The position numbers and the translations under genes are program-made. Shown here piece after piece: positions 27,705 to 35,353 of a stretch of 64,000 bases of DNA. The notes under the pieces were generated by a model. The model saw only the letters and a program-made list of their open reading frames with translations. It was not told the DNA's origin and made no database searches. The DNA is from CAZTPJ01 sp964614515 (GTDB taxonomy: Bacteria > Planctomycetota > Phycisphaerae > Phycisphaerales > UBA1924). The stretch's first letter is position 1. Each line of letters begins with the position of its first letter. The stretch lies in assembly GCA_964614515.1 (NCBI GenBank), contig CAZTPJ010000001.1, positions 60,128 to 124,127 of the forward strand. Direction: 5' to 3'.

Positions 27705-29123
27705 ATGTCCACCGATGTCAAACACTTCGTCCTCGATACGAACGTCCTGCTGCATAATCCAAACGCCCTCTTCGTCTTCCAGGACAATCACGTCGTCATC
27801 CCCTTCCCTGTGATCGAGGAACTCGACGCGATGAAGCGCCGCGATGACGACCTCGGCCGCAACGCGCGAGAGTGCATTCGCCATCTCGATCGCCTGCGAA
27901 ACCTGGGAAGTTTGACTGATGGCGTGGCGTGGGGCGGGGTTAGCCCGGCCGTGGGCGCGGGCGGAGCCTCCAACGGCCTCACGGGCACGATCCGCATCGA
28001 CGTGACCGAGCACAAGCGTCCGTTGGTGCTCGCGGATGAGTCTCCCGACAACCGCATCATCGCCGTCGCCTATGACCTGATGCAGCGCGGCATCCGCACG
28101 GTCTTTGTGTCGAAGGATCTCTCCGCGCGGATCAAGTCCGACTCGCTGGGCATCAAGACCGAGGACTTTGAAAATCAAAAGGTTGACGCCGATCATCTCT
28201 ACACCGGATACACGGCCCTCGACGCGCCGGGCGACCTCATCGACGAACTCTATCGCCAACGCATGTTGCCGTTGACGCGGCTCGAACCGCTGCTCACGGC
28301 CACGACCGCCGACGGACGCCCATACCAACGCGAAGTCGTGTGCAACCAGTTCATCATCCTGCGCGACATCGACGACGAGAACCACACGGGCCTGGCCCGC
28401 CGCCTCGCGGACACCGATCATGTGATCCCGATCACCGGCCCGCGCAAGCCGACGTTCGGCATCATGGCCCGCAACGTGCAGCAGACCATGGCACTCGATC
28501 TGCTCATTGATGATGAGATCAAACTCGTCACGCTGCTCGGCTCGGCCGGGACCGGCAAGACGCTGCTGGCCATCGCCGCCGGCATGGCCAAGGTCTTCAC
28601 GGAGGAACGATTCGACAAACTCCTCGTCGCGCGACCCATCATGCCGCTCGGACGAGACATCGGCTATCTCCCCGGCGACAAGGATGAGAAACTCACCGCC
28701 TGGATGCAGCCGATCTTCGACAACCTGTCATACCTGCTCTCCACGCGCGGCGCGCACCTTCAGGCCGCCGAAAGCCACTCCACCGAACAGCGCATCCAGA
28801 AACTCATGGCCGACGGCAAACTCGTTCTTGAACCGCTGACATACATCCGCGGCCGCAGCATTCCGCATCAGTTCATGATCGTGGATGAAGCGCAGAACCT
28901 CACGCCGCACGAGATCAAGACGATCGTCTCGCGCGTGGGCGAGGGAACCAAACTCATCCTCACCGGCGACATCGGTCAGATCGACAACCCGTATCTGGAT
29001 TCATCATCCAACGGCCTGTCGTATGCCGTGGAACGCATGAAGGGCCTGGGCTTCGTCGGCCACGTCACGCTGGCCAAGAGCGAACGCAGCGAACTCGCAA
29101 GCCTCGCCACCGCGCGTCTGTAA
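27705..29123 (+). CDS. PIN-PhoH fusion protein (PhoH2-type RNA helicase/RNase)
   Basis: 472 residues. An N-terminal PIN ribonuclease domain starts FVLDTNVLLHNPN (Asp11) with later acidic residues in IEELDAMKRRDDDLG. The C-terminal PhoH ATPase has Walker A GSAGTGKT (279-286) and Walker B FMIVDEAQNL. Such fusions unwind and cut RNA; a toxin-antitoxin arrangement is known in actinobacteria but no small partner gene is evident upstream here. The ATG at 27705 begins exactly at the PIN domain; upstream frame is GC-driven read-through. Confidence 0.9.
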   Translation: MSTDVKHFVLDTNVLLHNPNALFVFQDNHVVIPFPVIEELDAMKRRDDDLGRNARECIRHLDRLRNLGSLTDGVAWGGVSPAVGAGGASNGLTGTIRIDVTEHKRPLVLADESPDNRIIAVAYDLMQRGIRTVFVSKDLSARIKSDSLGIKTEDFENQKVDADHLYTGYTALDAPGDLIDELYRQRMLPLTRLEPLLTATTADGRPYQREVVCNQFIILRDIDDENHTGLARRLADTDHVIPITGPRKPTFGIMARNVQQTMALDLLIDDEIKLVTLLGSAGTGKTLLAIAAGMAKVFTEERFDKLLVARPIMPLGRDIGYLPGDKDEKLTAWMQPIFDNLSYLLSTRGAHLQAAESHSTEQRIQKLMADGKLVLEPLTYIRGRSIPHQFMIVDEAQNLTPHEIKTIVSRVGEGTKLILTGDIGQIDNPYLDSSSNGLSYAVERMKGLGFVGHVTLAKSERSELASLATARL

Positions 29124-29160
29124 CTTGGAATGACGCAACACTGTGATGACGTTGTGTGTG

Positions 29161-29183
29161 ACCGACCGCGCTTCGCGGTCGGT
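29161..29183. repeat. Family C hairpin repeat (copy 1)
   Basis: A perfect 10-bp stem ACCGACCGCG/CGCGGTCGGT with loop CTT, 37 bases past the PhoH stop codon. An identical 23-base copy follows the enolase gene at 45573-45595. It lacks a following T tract, so it is not a standard terminator. Confidence 0.75.
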
Positions 29184-29221
29184 GCCGTTGCGTGTCATAC
29201 GCGGAGTTCGAATACACCCGA

Positions 29222-29362
29222 CTTGCGTGCCACTGGCTTGCGTGCCACTGGCTTGCGTGCCACTGGCGGCTTGCCCGCCAGTGCCCGACGCCCGCCCCTC
29301 TTCGCCCGCAGGGCGCCCGAACTCAAATCGCTTCCACACAAACCACTCACGCAGTGAGCGGT
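29222..29362. repeat. Tandem and palindromic repeat nest
   Basis: A 15-base unit (CTTGCGTGCCACTGG) is repeated three times from about 29222, then continues into the inverted repeat CACTGGCGG/CCGCCAGTG with spacer CTTGC. Another palindrome, CTCAC-GCA-GTGAG, lies around 29345-29357. Together with the family C hairpin these fill the 293-base gap between the PhoH and membrane EEP genes. I see no gene here. Confidence 0.7.
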
Positions 29363-29416
29363 CCACTCCCATCCTCGCACCACATCGAGCGCCCCACCCC
29401 CATAACCTTCCCGCTC

Positions 29417-30496
29417 ATGCTCGCCCAACGACTCGAAACCCTGCTCCTCTGCCTCCTGCGACTGCTCGCCGCCCTTTGTACGCTGCTCGCGTGGGTCGTG
29501 CTGATGGCGTGGCTCCTTGGGCGGGTCGTGAGCGACCGCTGGCTGTGGTCGCAGTTCCTCTTCTGGTTGCCGACGCTCGCGGCGATCGTCAGCGCATGCG
29601 TCTTGACGATCGTTGCCGCCATCCTTCGCGGTGTTGCACCGCCCCGAAATCGCCGTCGTTCGTCCACGGCCAGACTTTGCACGATCGCACTGCTGCTGGC
29701 CTTGCTCGGCGTCACGACGTACTTCACCCTCATCGAGTGCCGTGTACTCGCGTCATCTCCGTCCGAGACGACGCCGCGACAGGCGCGCGTGGTCTTCTGG
29801 AACCCGTCGAGTTGGGTCCGCCAGGGTACGGTCGAAGCGCTGATGCCGTTCGCGCCGGACATTGCGATCGTCGCCAACGCCCCGGCCGGTGTGCGCTGGC
29901 GTCGACTCATCGAGGCCGACCACGCCGAGCGCACCGTCGTCTTCGTCGGACGGTTTCACGTTGTCTCATGTTGGCCAGTCATTCGTCGCGGCGGCACGAC
30001 GCTGGGCCTGTCGGGCCGCGTGCCCCACCCGCGTCGACACAAGCCCGACATGCCGCGATATTCGAACGATCCCGGCTGGGCCGTGTTCATGGAGTTTGAC
30101 ACGCCGCACGGCCCGCTGGTCGTCTGGACGATCGACCTGCCCTCCGACATCACCATGTCGCGCCGCAACATCGCGAGCAAGGCTCGCGCAGCCATCGACG
30201 CCTGGCGCGATGGCGACGGCCGCGGATTCCCCCCCCCAGACCTGATCGTCGGCGATTTCAACATGACCCGGGGATCGTTCGCCATGCAGACGCTCGTCGG
30301 CGATCTCAAGGATGCCTATGCCCAGGCCGGACGCGGCTATACCGCCACATGGCCACGCATCGGCCCGATTCTCCACATTGATCACGCCTTCACGGCCGCG
30401 CCGTGGCGGGCCATCGGATACTCCGTCGCCAATCCCGGCACGGGCAACCATCGCATGCTCGTGCTGGATCTGGTGCGTGAGCAAGCCCGGCCGTAG
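29417..30496 (+). CDS. Membrane-anchored endonuclease/exonuclease/phosphatase-family protein
   Basis: 359 residues. Three hydrophobic segments near the N-terminus (around CLLRLLAALCTLLAWVVLMA, WLPTLAAIVSACVLTIVAAI and ARLCTIALLLALLGVTTYF) anchor a C-terminal EEP domain with VGDFNMTRG, HIDHAFTA and GNHRMLVLDL. The usual first motif is altered to VVFWNPSSW, with asparagine retained. The layout resembles VanW-adjacent or YafD-type membrane EEP proteins. The ATG at 29417 excludes residues derived from the repeats upstream. Confidence 0.78.
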   Translation: MLAQRLETLLLCLLRLLAALCTLLAWVVLMAWLLGRVVSDRWLWSQFLFWLPTLAAIVSACVLTIVAAILRGVAPPRNRRRSSTARLCTIALLLALLGVTTYFTLIECRVLASSPSETTPRQARVVFWNPSSWVRQGTVEALMPFAPDIAIVANAPAGVRWRRLIEADHAERTVVFVGRFHVVSCWPVIRRGGTTLGLSGRVPHPRRHKPDMPRYSNDPGWAVFMEFDTPHGPLVVWTIDLPSDITMSRRNIASKARAAIDAWRDGDGRGFPPPDLIVGDFNMTRGSFAMQTLVGDLKDAYAQAGRGYTATWPRIGPILHIDHAFTAAPWRAIGYSVANPGTGNHRMLVLDLVREQARP

Positions 30497-30500
30497 CAGG

Positions 30501-32063
30501 TCAGAGGCCCGGCGGCGGCGGATCGTTCAGTGCTTCGGGCGGTGACTCTTCGGGGAGTGAGTCTTCCGGCGGCGGTGAGAGTTCCGGTGCGATGGGCGTC
30601 GGCTCAATGCGCTCGCGCGGCGACTGTGTCTGCTCGCGCAGCGTTTTCCGCCCGCGATCCGTCGCCTCCGGCCCCGTCGCGAGCTTCACCGTCGTCACGC
30701 TCGCGAGGATCACGGCCAGCGCCACCGGCCCGATGATCCGCGCCAACCTCGCGCCACGGCCGATGCCGACTTCCGCGGCCATCAGCGCCACGAGCATCAG
30801 CACGAACGGCTCGGTGTACCGCTGCCACAACTGCGCACTGACGCACTGCGCCGCGACAAAACCCGCCACCGCCGACAGCACGATCCACCGCGACCGATGT
30901 GACAACGCCCACGCCCACGTCACCAGTGCCACCGCACCCAGCGGCGCCAGCACCAGCATCACCAACGATGTTCGACCCCACAGCACCGGCATCGCCTTCA
31001 CCGCGTTCCAGATACCCGACGTGCGATTCGGCTCGCTGTACGTCGTCTCAGGCAGCAGCGCGAGGATCACGCCCACGGCCGCCGCTATCGGCACAAGAAT
31101 CGACCACTTGCGCAAGATCACCAGCATCGGTTGCACAAGAAACCCGGCGAAGAAGACGCTGACCACGCCGAAGATCGACAGGAAGAACGCTGGCGCCGCG
31201 GGCGACGCGAGGACCGGCGAAGCCGCGGCCGTCTCACCGCGATACATCTCCTGAAACGTCGGCGGAACCAGTCCGCCCCACAGCCCGTGAAACAGCAGCA
31301 GAAACGCGAACGCCGGCGCGCTGGCCAACAACGCCAGAAACGCATGGAACAATCGCACGGCCATGTTCGTCATCAGTTCAAGGCCCGTCTGACGCACGCG
31401 ACCATCCGGACTCTCGAACACGGCCGGGTTGTCCTCGACATCGGCGGAGAGCCACGCGGCCACCCACAGGGGCGCGGCCGCCCAGATATGAATCTGACGA
31501 CACACCACCAGCAGCGCCAGCAGCACCCCGCCGAGCAACAGCGTCCACGCATCAAACTTCCGACGCAGCGCCAGCATCACCACCACAAGCGCCACCCACC
31601 ACCCAAGATTGTCCGGCAGCAGCCACGCGCCAGACTGCACCACATACAAAGACACGGCCATCGGCAGGCACACCGCCAACGCCATCGTTCGATCCAACCG
31701 CCAGCCGACCCACAGCCCCAGCGTCCCCAGCAAGCCCAGAGTGAACGTCAGGCCCACAAGCCGCAGGCCCGTCGTCGAGTCCACGCCCCGCTCGACCGCC
31801 CACGCCAATACGACGTGATACCCGGGCGTCGTCGCCGAGAGATAGTCATCAAACGCCGGTCGCGGCCACTGCGACGCGAACGTCCGAACCACTTTCTCAT
31901 GAAAGTTCAGTTGATCGTGGGCGCCACGGCCTTTCATCACGCCCGTGATGGCCAACATCCCGCAGACCACCAGCGCCAGCGACATCAGCACCAGCGCCGC
32001 CGTCAGCCGGCCAGCCGCTCGCCGTCGATCCCCAACCGGGTTATCCGCACGTTCTTCACTCAT
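30501..32063 (-). CDS. Multi-pass membrane protein, GT-C glycosyltransferase-like
   Basis: 520 residues with about ten hydrophobic segments. The first loop after transmembrane segment 1 reads HDQLNFHEKVVRTF, and SATTPGYHVVLAWAVE follows; an acidic residue in this loop before helix 2 is the pattern of GT-C enzymes such as ALG10 and PMT families, which use lipid-linked sugars. The C-terminus is Pro/Glu-rich. ATG at 32063 chosen because the signal-like basic segment and helix follow directly. Assignment to GT-C is tentative. Confidence 0.6.
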   Translation of the reverse strand: MSEERADNPVGDRRRAAGRLTAALVLMSLALVVCGMLAITGVMKGRGAHDQLNFHEKVVRTFASQWPRPAFDDYLSATTPGYHVVLAWAVERGVDSTTGLRLVGLTFTLGLLGTLGLWVGWRLDRTMALAVCLPMAVSLYVVQSGAWLLPDNLGWWVALVVVMLALRRKFDAWTLLLGGVLLALLVVCRQIHIWAAAPLWVAAWLSADVEDNPAVFESPDGRVRQTGLELMTNMAVRLFHAFLALLASAPAFAFLLLFHGLWGGLVPPTFQEMYRGETAAASPVLASPAAPAFFLSIFGVVSVFFAGFLVQPMLVILRKWSILVPIAAAVGVILALLPETTYSEPNRTSGIWNAVKAMPVLWGRTSLVMLVLAPLGAVALVTWAWALSHRSRWIVLSAVAGFVAAQCVSAQLWQRYTEPFVLMLVALMAAEVGIGRGARLARIIGPVALAVILASVTTVKLATGPEATDRGRKTLREQTQSPRERIEPTPIAPELSPPPEDSLPEESPPEALNDPPPPGL

Positions 32064-32240
32064 GCCAACGTGTCTGCGTGCGCCAATCAACCCCACCGGC
32101 GGCCAGCGCCTTCGACCATCGTTTCGCCTTGTGACCGCCCGACGAATAAACCGGCTCAATGAACCGCCCAAATCGCACGAATACTCGGTATCATACCCGT
32201 TGGGCCGTGCGCATCACGCCCGACCCCCTTTGGGGCTGCC

Positions 32241-34079
32241 ATGAACACAACCGCGTCATCTCGACCTTTCGCCTGGTTAGCCCTGGTGGCCATCGCCCTG
32301 ACGGCGATCCCGGCCCATGGCCAACTCACCGTCATTCATCGCGATGAGTACGAAGATCGCCTTCGCGCCATGTGGCTCGGTCAGGCCATCGCCAACTGGA
32401 CCGGCCTGCGCACCGAGGGCCGTGTGACCCAGCCTCCGTTCCTGACCGACGCGGACTGGGGCGTGATCGATCTTGGCCGTGGCCTGGTGACGTATGTCCT
32501 CGAAGAGGACCCCTGGGGCGCGGACGACGACACGGATATCGAGTATGTCTATCTCCACCTCATGTCCCAGCACAACACCAACCGGCTCACGCCGGAGCAG
32601 ATCGCTGACGGCTGGGTCCAACACATCAACCGGTTCATCTGGGTGTCCAACGCCGAGGCGCGCCTGCTGATGGACCGCGGCGTACGGCCACCCGCCACGA
32701 GCATTCCCGCCGCCAACCGCTTCTGGCTCAAGATTGATGCGCAACTCACCACCGAGTTCTTCGGCGCGATGTGTCCGGCCATGCCCGCCCGCGCGCTGGA
32801 GATGAGCGAACTGCCGATCCTCACCACCGCCCGCGGGCACGCCGCTCACGCCTCACAAGTGTTCGTGCTGCTGCATTCGCTCGCGTTCATCACGACCAAT
32901 GATGATCTCGTGCCGTCGGCCCGTGTCGTGCAACTCGTCCGGCAGGCCCGCGCCTATATCCCCGACGAATCAAAGGCCGCGGACATCATCGACTTCATCC
33001 TCGCCGACTTCGTCGCCAACCCCGACAAGTCCGACTGGGAACGCACACGCGATCGCGTCTATGAACGCTATCAGCGAGACGCCGCGCTCAACGGCTTCCG
33101 ATTCCGCGCGTGGACTGAATCCTCCGTCAACTTCGCCTCGGGCATCATCGCCCTGCTCTACGGCCAGGGCGACTATCGCACAACCATCCGCATCGGCACG
33201 CTCTCCGGCTGGGATTCCGACAACCCCACGGCCACGATGGGTGCACTGCTGGGCTTGATCCTCGGCCATGACGAACTCATCGCGCAGTTTCCCGAAGTGC
33301 AGTTCTCCGACCGATTCTGGATCACACGCACGCGCGACGATCTGCCCGACTATCTGCCGCTTGATCCCGAGGCGGAAGACACGTTCGCGATGATGGCCGC
33401 ACGCATGATCCCCATCGTCGAGCGTGAGATTCTCGATGCCGGCGGTGCGATTTTGCCGTCGGGACACTGGCTGATTCCGATTAACTTCTCGCTGCCGCTT
33501 TCGACGAACCCGCTCGTGTGGCATTGGCAGTCCAGCGCGAACAACATGGTGCGCCGCTTCGGCGGCGCCGTGACCGCGCACTCCTCGGCCACAGGCGCAA
33601 GCCCGCCGAGCCAGCGCGGCCGTGCGCAGCCCGCGCGATTCGCCGATGGACTCGAAGCCGACTTCTCGGGGCGCGAGACGCTCGATGACTCGATGCGCTG
33701 GTACTACACGTCACAGGGGGCGACGCTGCCGGGCGGACAGATCACGCTGACCATCACCTATGACCGCGAGGTCGAACTTCGCGGTGTGCGTTTCATCGAA
33801 GGCGACCACTTCACCGACGCCTTCGGCCACGGCGGATGGTTCGAGGATCTGTCGCTCGAACTTCGCATCGGCGGCGTTTGGACGCCGATCACCATCGGCG
33901 GCAAAGGCGGGGCTGTGCAATTGGAACCCTTGGACGCAAAGCGCCCATTCCAAATCATCGACTGGCAACTTCCCGGGGTCATGGCTGCCTCGGGCATTCG
34001 CCTGACGGGTCAGGCGGGCGGCGATGATGCGTTCATCACGGCCTCCGAGGTCGATGGTCTGCTCGCTGCGCTCCCATGA
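32241..34079 (+). CDS. Exported ADP-ribosylglycohydrolase-like protein
   Basis: 612 residues. A signal peptide (AWLALVAIALTAIPAHG) precedes a domain with GQAIANWTG, the metal-binding DDDTDIEY (from 95) and SGWDSDNPTATMGALLG (about 322-337), matching the two Mg2+-binding motifs of the ADP-ribosylglycohydrolase fold. From about 470 a beta-rich segment (ETLDDSMRWYYTSQGAT ... ELRGVRFIEGDHFTDAFG) resembles a discoidin-like carbohydrate-binding module. Family members are usually cytoplasmic, so an exported version suggests another glycosidic substrate. Confidence 0.75.
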   Translation: MNTTASSRPFAWLALVAIALTAIPAHGQLTVIHRDEYEDRLRAMWLGQAIANWTGLRTEGRVTQPPFLTDADWGVIDLGRGLVTYVLEEDPWGADDDTDIEYVYLHLMSQHNTNRLTPEQIADGWVQHINRFIWVSNAEARLLMDRGVRPPATSIPAANRFWLKIDAQLTTEFFGAMCPAMPARALEMSELPILTTARGHAAHASQVFVLLHSLAFITTNDDLVPSARVVQLVRQARAYIPDESKAADIIDFILADFVANPDKSDWERTRDRVYERYQRDAALNGFRFRAWTESSVNFASGIIALLYGQGDYRTTIRIGTLSGWDSDNPTATMGALLGLILGHDELIAQFPEVQFSDRFWITRTRDDLPDYLPLDPEAEDTFAMMAARMIPIVEREILDAGGAILPSGHWLIPINFSLPLSTNPLVWHWQSSANNMVRRFGGAVTAHSSATGASPPSQRGRAQPARFADGLEADFSGRETLDDSMRWYYTSQGATLPGGQITLTITYDREVELRGVRFIEGDHFTDAFGHGGWFEDLSLELRIGGVWTPITIGGKGGAVQLEPLDAKRPFQIIDWQLPGVMAASGIRLTGQAGGDDAFITASEVDGLLAALP

Positions 34080-34231
34080 CGCAGCGCAAACATCGACGCC
34101 ACAACTCCCGACTTTTGAGGTCGAGAGCCGATCATGGGGTCGAATAACCCGAACGCCCGGCGGCGGGGGACGTAGAACTCCGCACCGGGAGTGGCCGTGC
34201 GCGAACGAGGCGCAGGATCCGTTGCCCCCAG

Positions 34232-35251
34232 ATGGATGACACGAGGATGGATTCGCCAGACCAAGCCACCACTGCCGGGATGTCGTCATCCCGCGCCGCT
34301 TCGGGTCTGCGCCCCGAACCGTTCGTCAGGCTCGCGCGACCTCGCCAATGGGCGAAGAGCGCGTTTGTCATCGTCGGGCCGCTGTACGCCCTGATGGATC
34401 GCGAAAGTGTGAACATCTGGGCGCTGCTGGGCGCGGTGCTTGCGTTCGGATTCGCATCCAGCGCCTGCTACGTCATCAACGACATCCGGGACCGCGACGA
34501 AGACCGCAGACATCCACGAAAGATGCACAGGCCGATCGCCGCGGGCGAGGTTTCCGTCAACGCGGCCGCGAAATGGGCCGTGATCCTCGTCATTGCCGCC
34601 GCTGCAAGCGTGGGGCTGGTGCTCCAACAGAGTTTCGCGGCCGCCGCGTGGCTCGGCCTGATCGTCGCCATCTACTTCATCAACACCACGATCTACAGCC
34701 TGGGCGTGAAGCGGTTCATCATTCTCGATGTCATCAGCCTGGCCGTGGGGTTTGTGCTTCGCGTGCTCGGCGGGTGCGCGGCCGCGGGTGTTGAGCCGAG
34801 TACCTGGCTGCTCAACTGCACATTCTTCGTGTCGATGTTCCTGGCATTCGGGAAGCGTCTGGGCGAACGGCGGACGATGACGGGAGTGGGCGCGGACGCT
34901 TCGGCGGTGCGCGGCGTGCAGTCGGTCTATACCGACGATCTGCTTCGCATGGTGGTGGTGGTGACGGCGGTGGGGGCGCTCATTACGTATGCCGGATATG
35001 TGCAGGCGAAGGAAGCGGATTATCTGGGGTTGCTTGGGGCGGACACGTGGGGGTTCAATCTCTTGTGGCTGACGATGCTTCCGGCAACCTTTGGGATGCT
35101 TCGCTGTATTGTGCTGCTGGAAGCGGGGCGGTACGACGATCCGACGGAACTCGCGGCGCGTGACCGGGGGTTTCAGGCGGCGGTGGCCGTCTTTGGCTGT
35201 ATCATGGCCGCGCTCTTCGCCGCGTCGCGGTTTGGGGGCGGCGCGCCATGA
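34232..35251 (+). CDS. UbiA-family prenyltransferase, decaprenyl-phosphate phosphoribosyltransferase-like
   Basis: 339 residues, about eight transmembrane helices. RPRQWAKSAFVIVGPL and NDIRDRDEDRRHP (83-95) are characteristic of the branch that transfers 5-phosphoribose from PRPP to polyprenyl phosphate (the DPPR synthase Rv3806c type) rather than quinone synthesis. The second acidic region includes GVKRFIILDVISLAVGF. In mycobacteria this makes the decaprenyl-phosphoarabinose donor; here it may feed the GT-C-like enzyme two genes away, which is inference. Confidence 0.82.
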   Translation: MDDTRMDSPDQATTAGMSSSRAASGLRPEPFVRLARPRQWAKSAFVIVGPLYALMDRESVNIWALLGAVLAFGFASSACYVINDIRDRDEDRRHPRKMHRPIAAGEVSVNAAAKWAVILVIAAAASVGLVLQQSFAAAAWLGLIVAIYFINTTIYSLGVKRFIILDVISLAVGFVLRVLGGCAAAGVEPSTWLLNCTFFVSMFLAFGKRLGERRTMTGVGADASAVRGVQSVYTDDLLRMVVVVTAVGALITYAGYVQAKEADYLGLLGADTWGFNLLWLTMLPATFGMLRCIVLLEAGRYDDPTELAARDRGFQAAVAVFGCIMAALFAASRFGGGAP

Positions 35252-35324
35252 TGGAATACGATGCGTTGGCCGGGCATGTGTGTGCCGGCACGCGAGCGGG
35301 ATCACCCGGCCAGTCCGGGAAGGG

Positions 35325-35348
35325 GGAGCCACTTTGGCTCCAAAGGAG
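35325..35348 (+). promoter_or_regulatory. Small hairpin abutting the metalloprotease ribosome site
   Basis: GGAGCC (35325-35330) and GGCTCC (35336-35341) can pair, and the strong Shine-Dalgarno AAAGGAG follows at once. The hairpin could pace ribosome access or protect the 5' end of the message. Confidence 0.35.
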
Positions 35349-35353
35349 AACCA

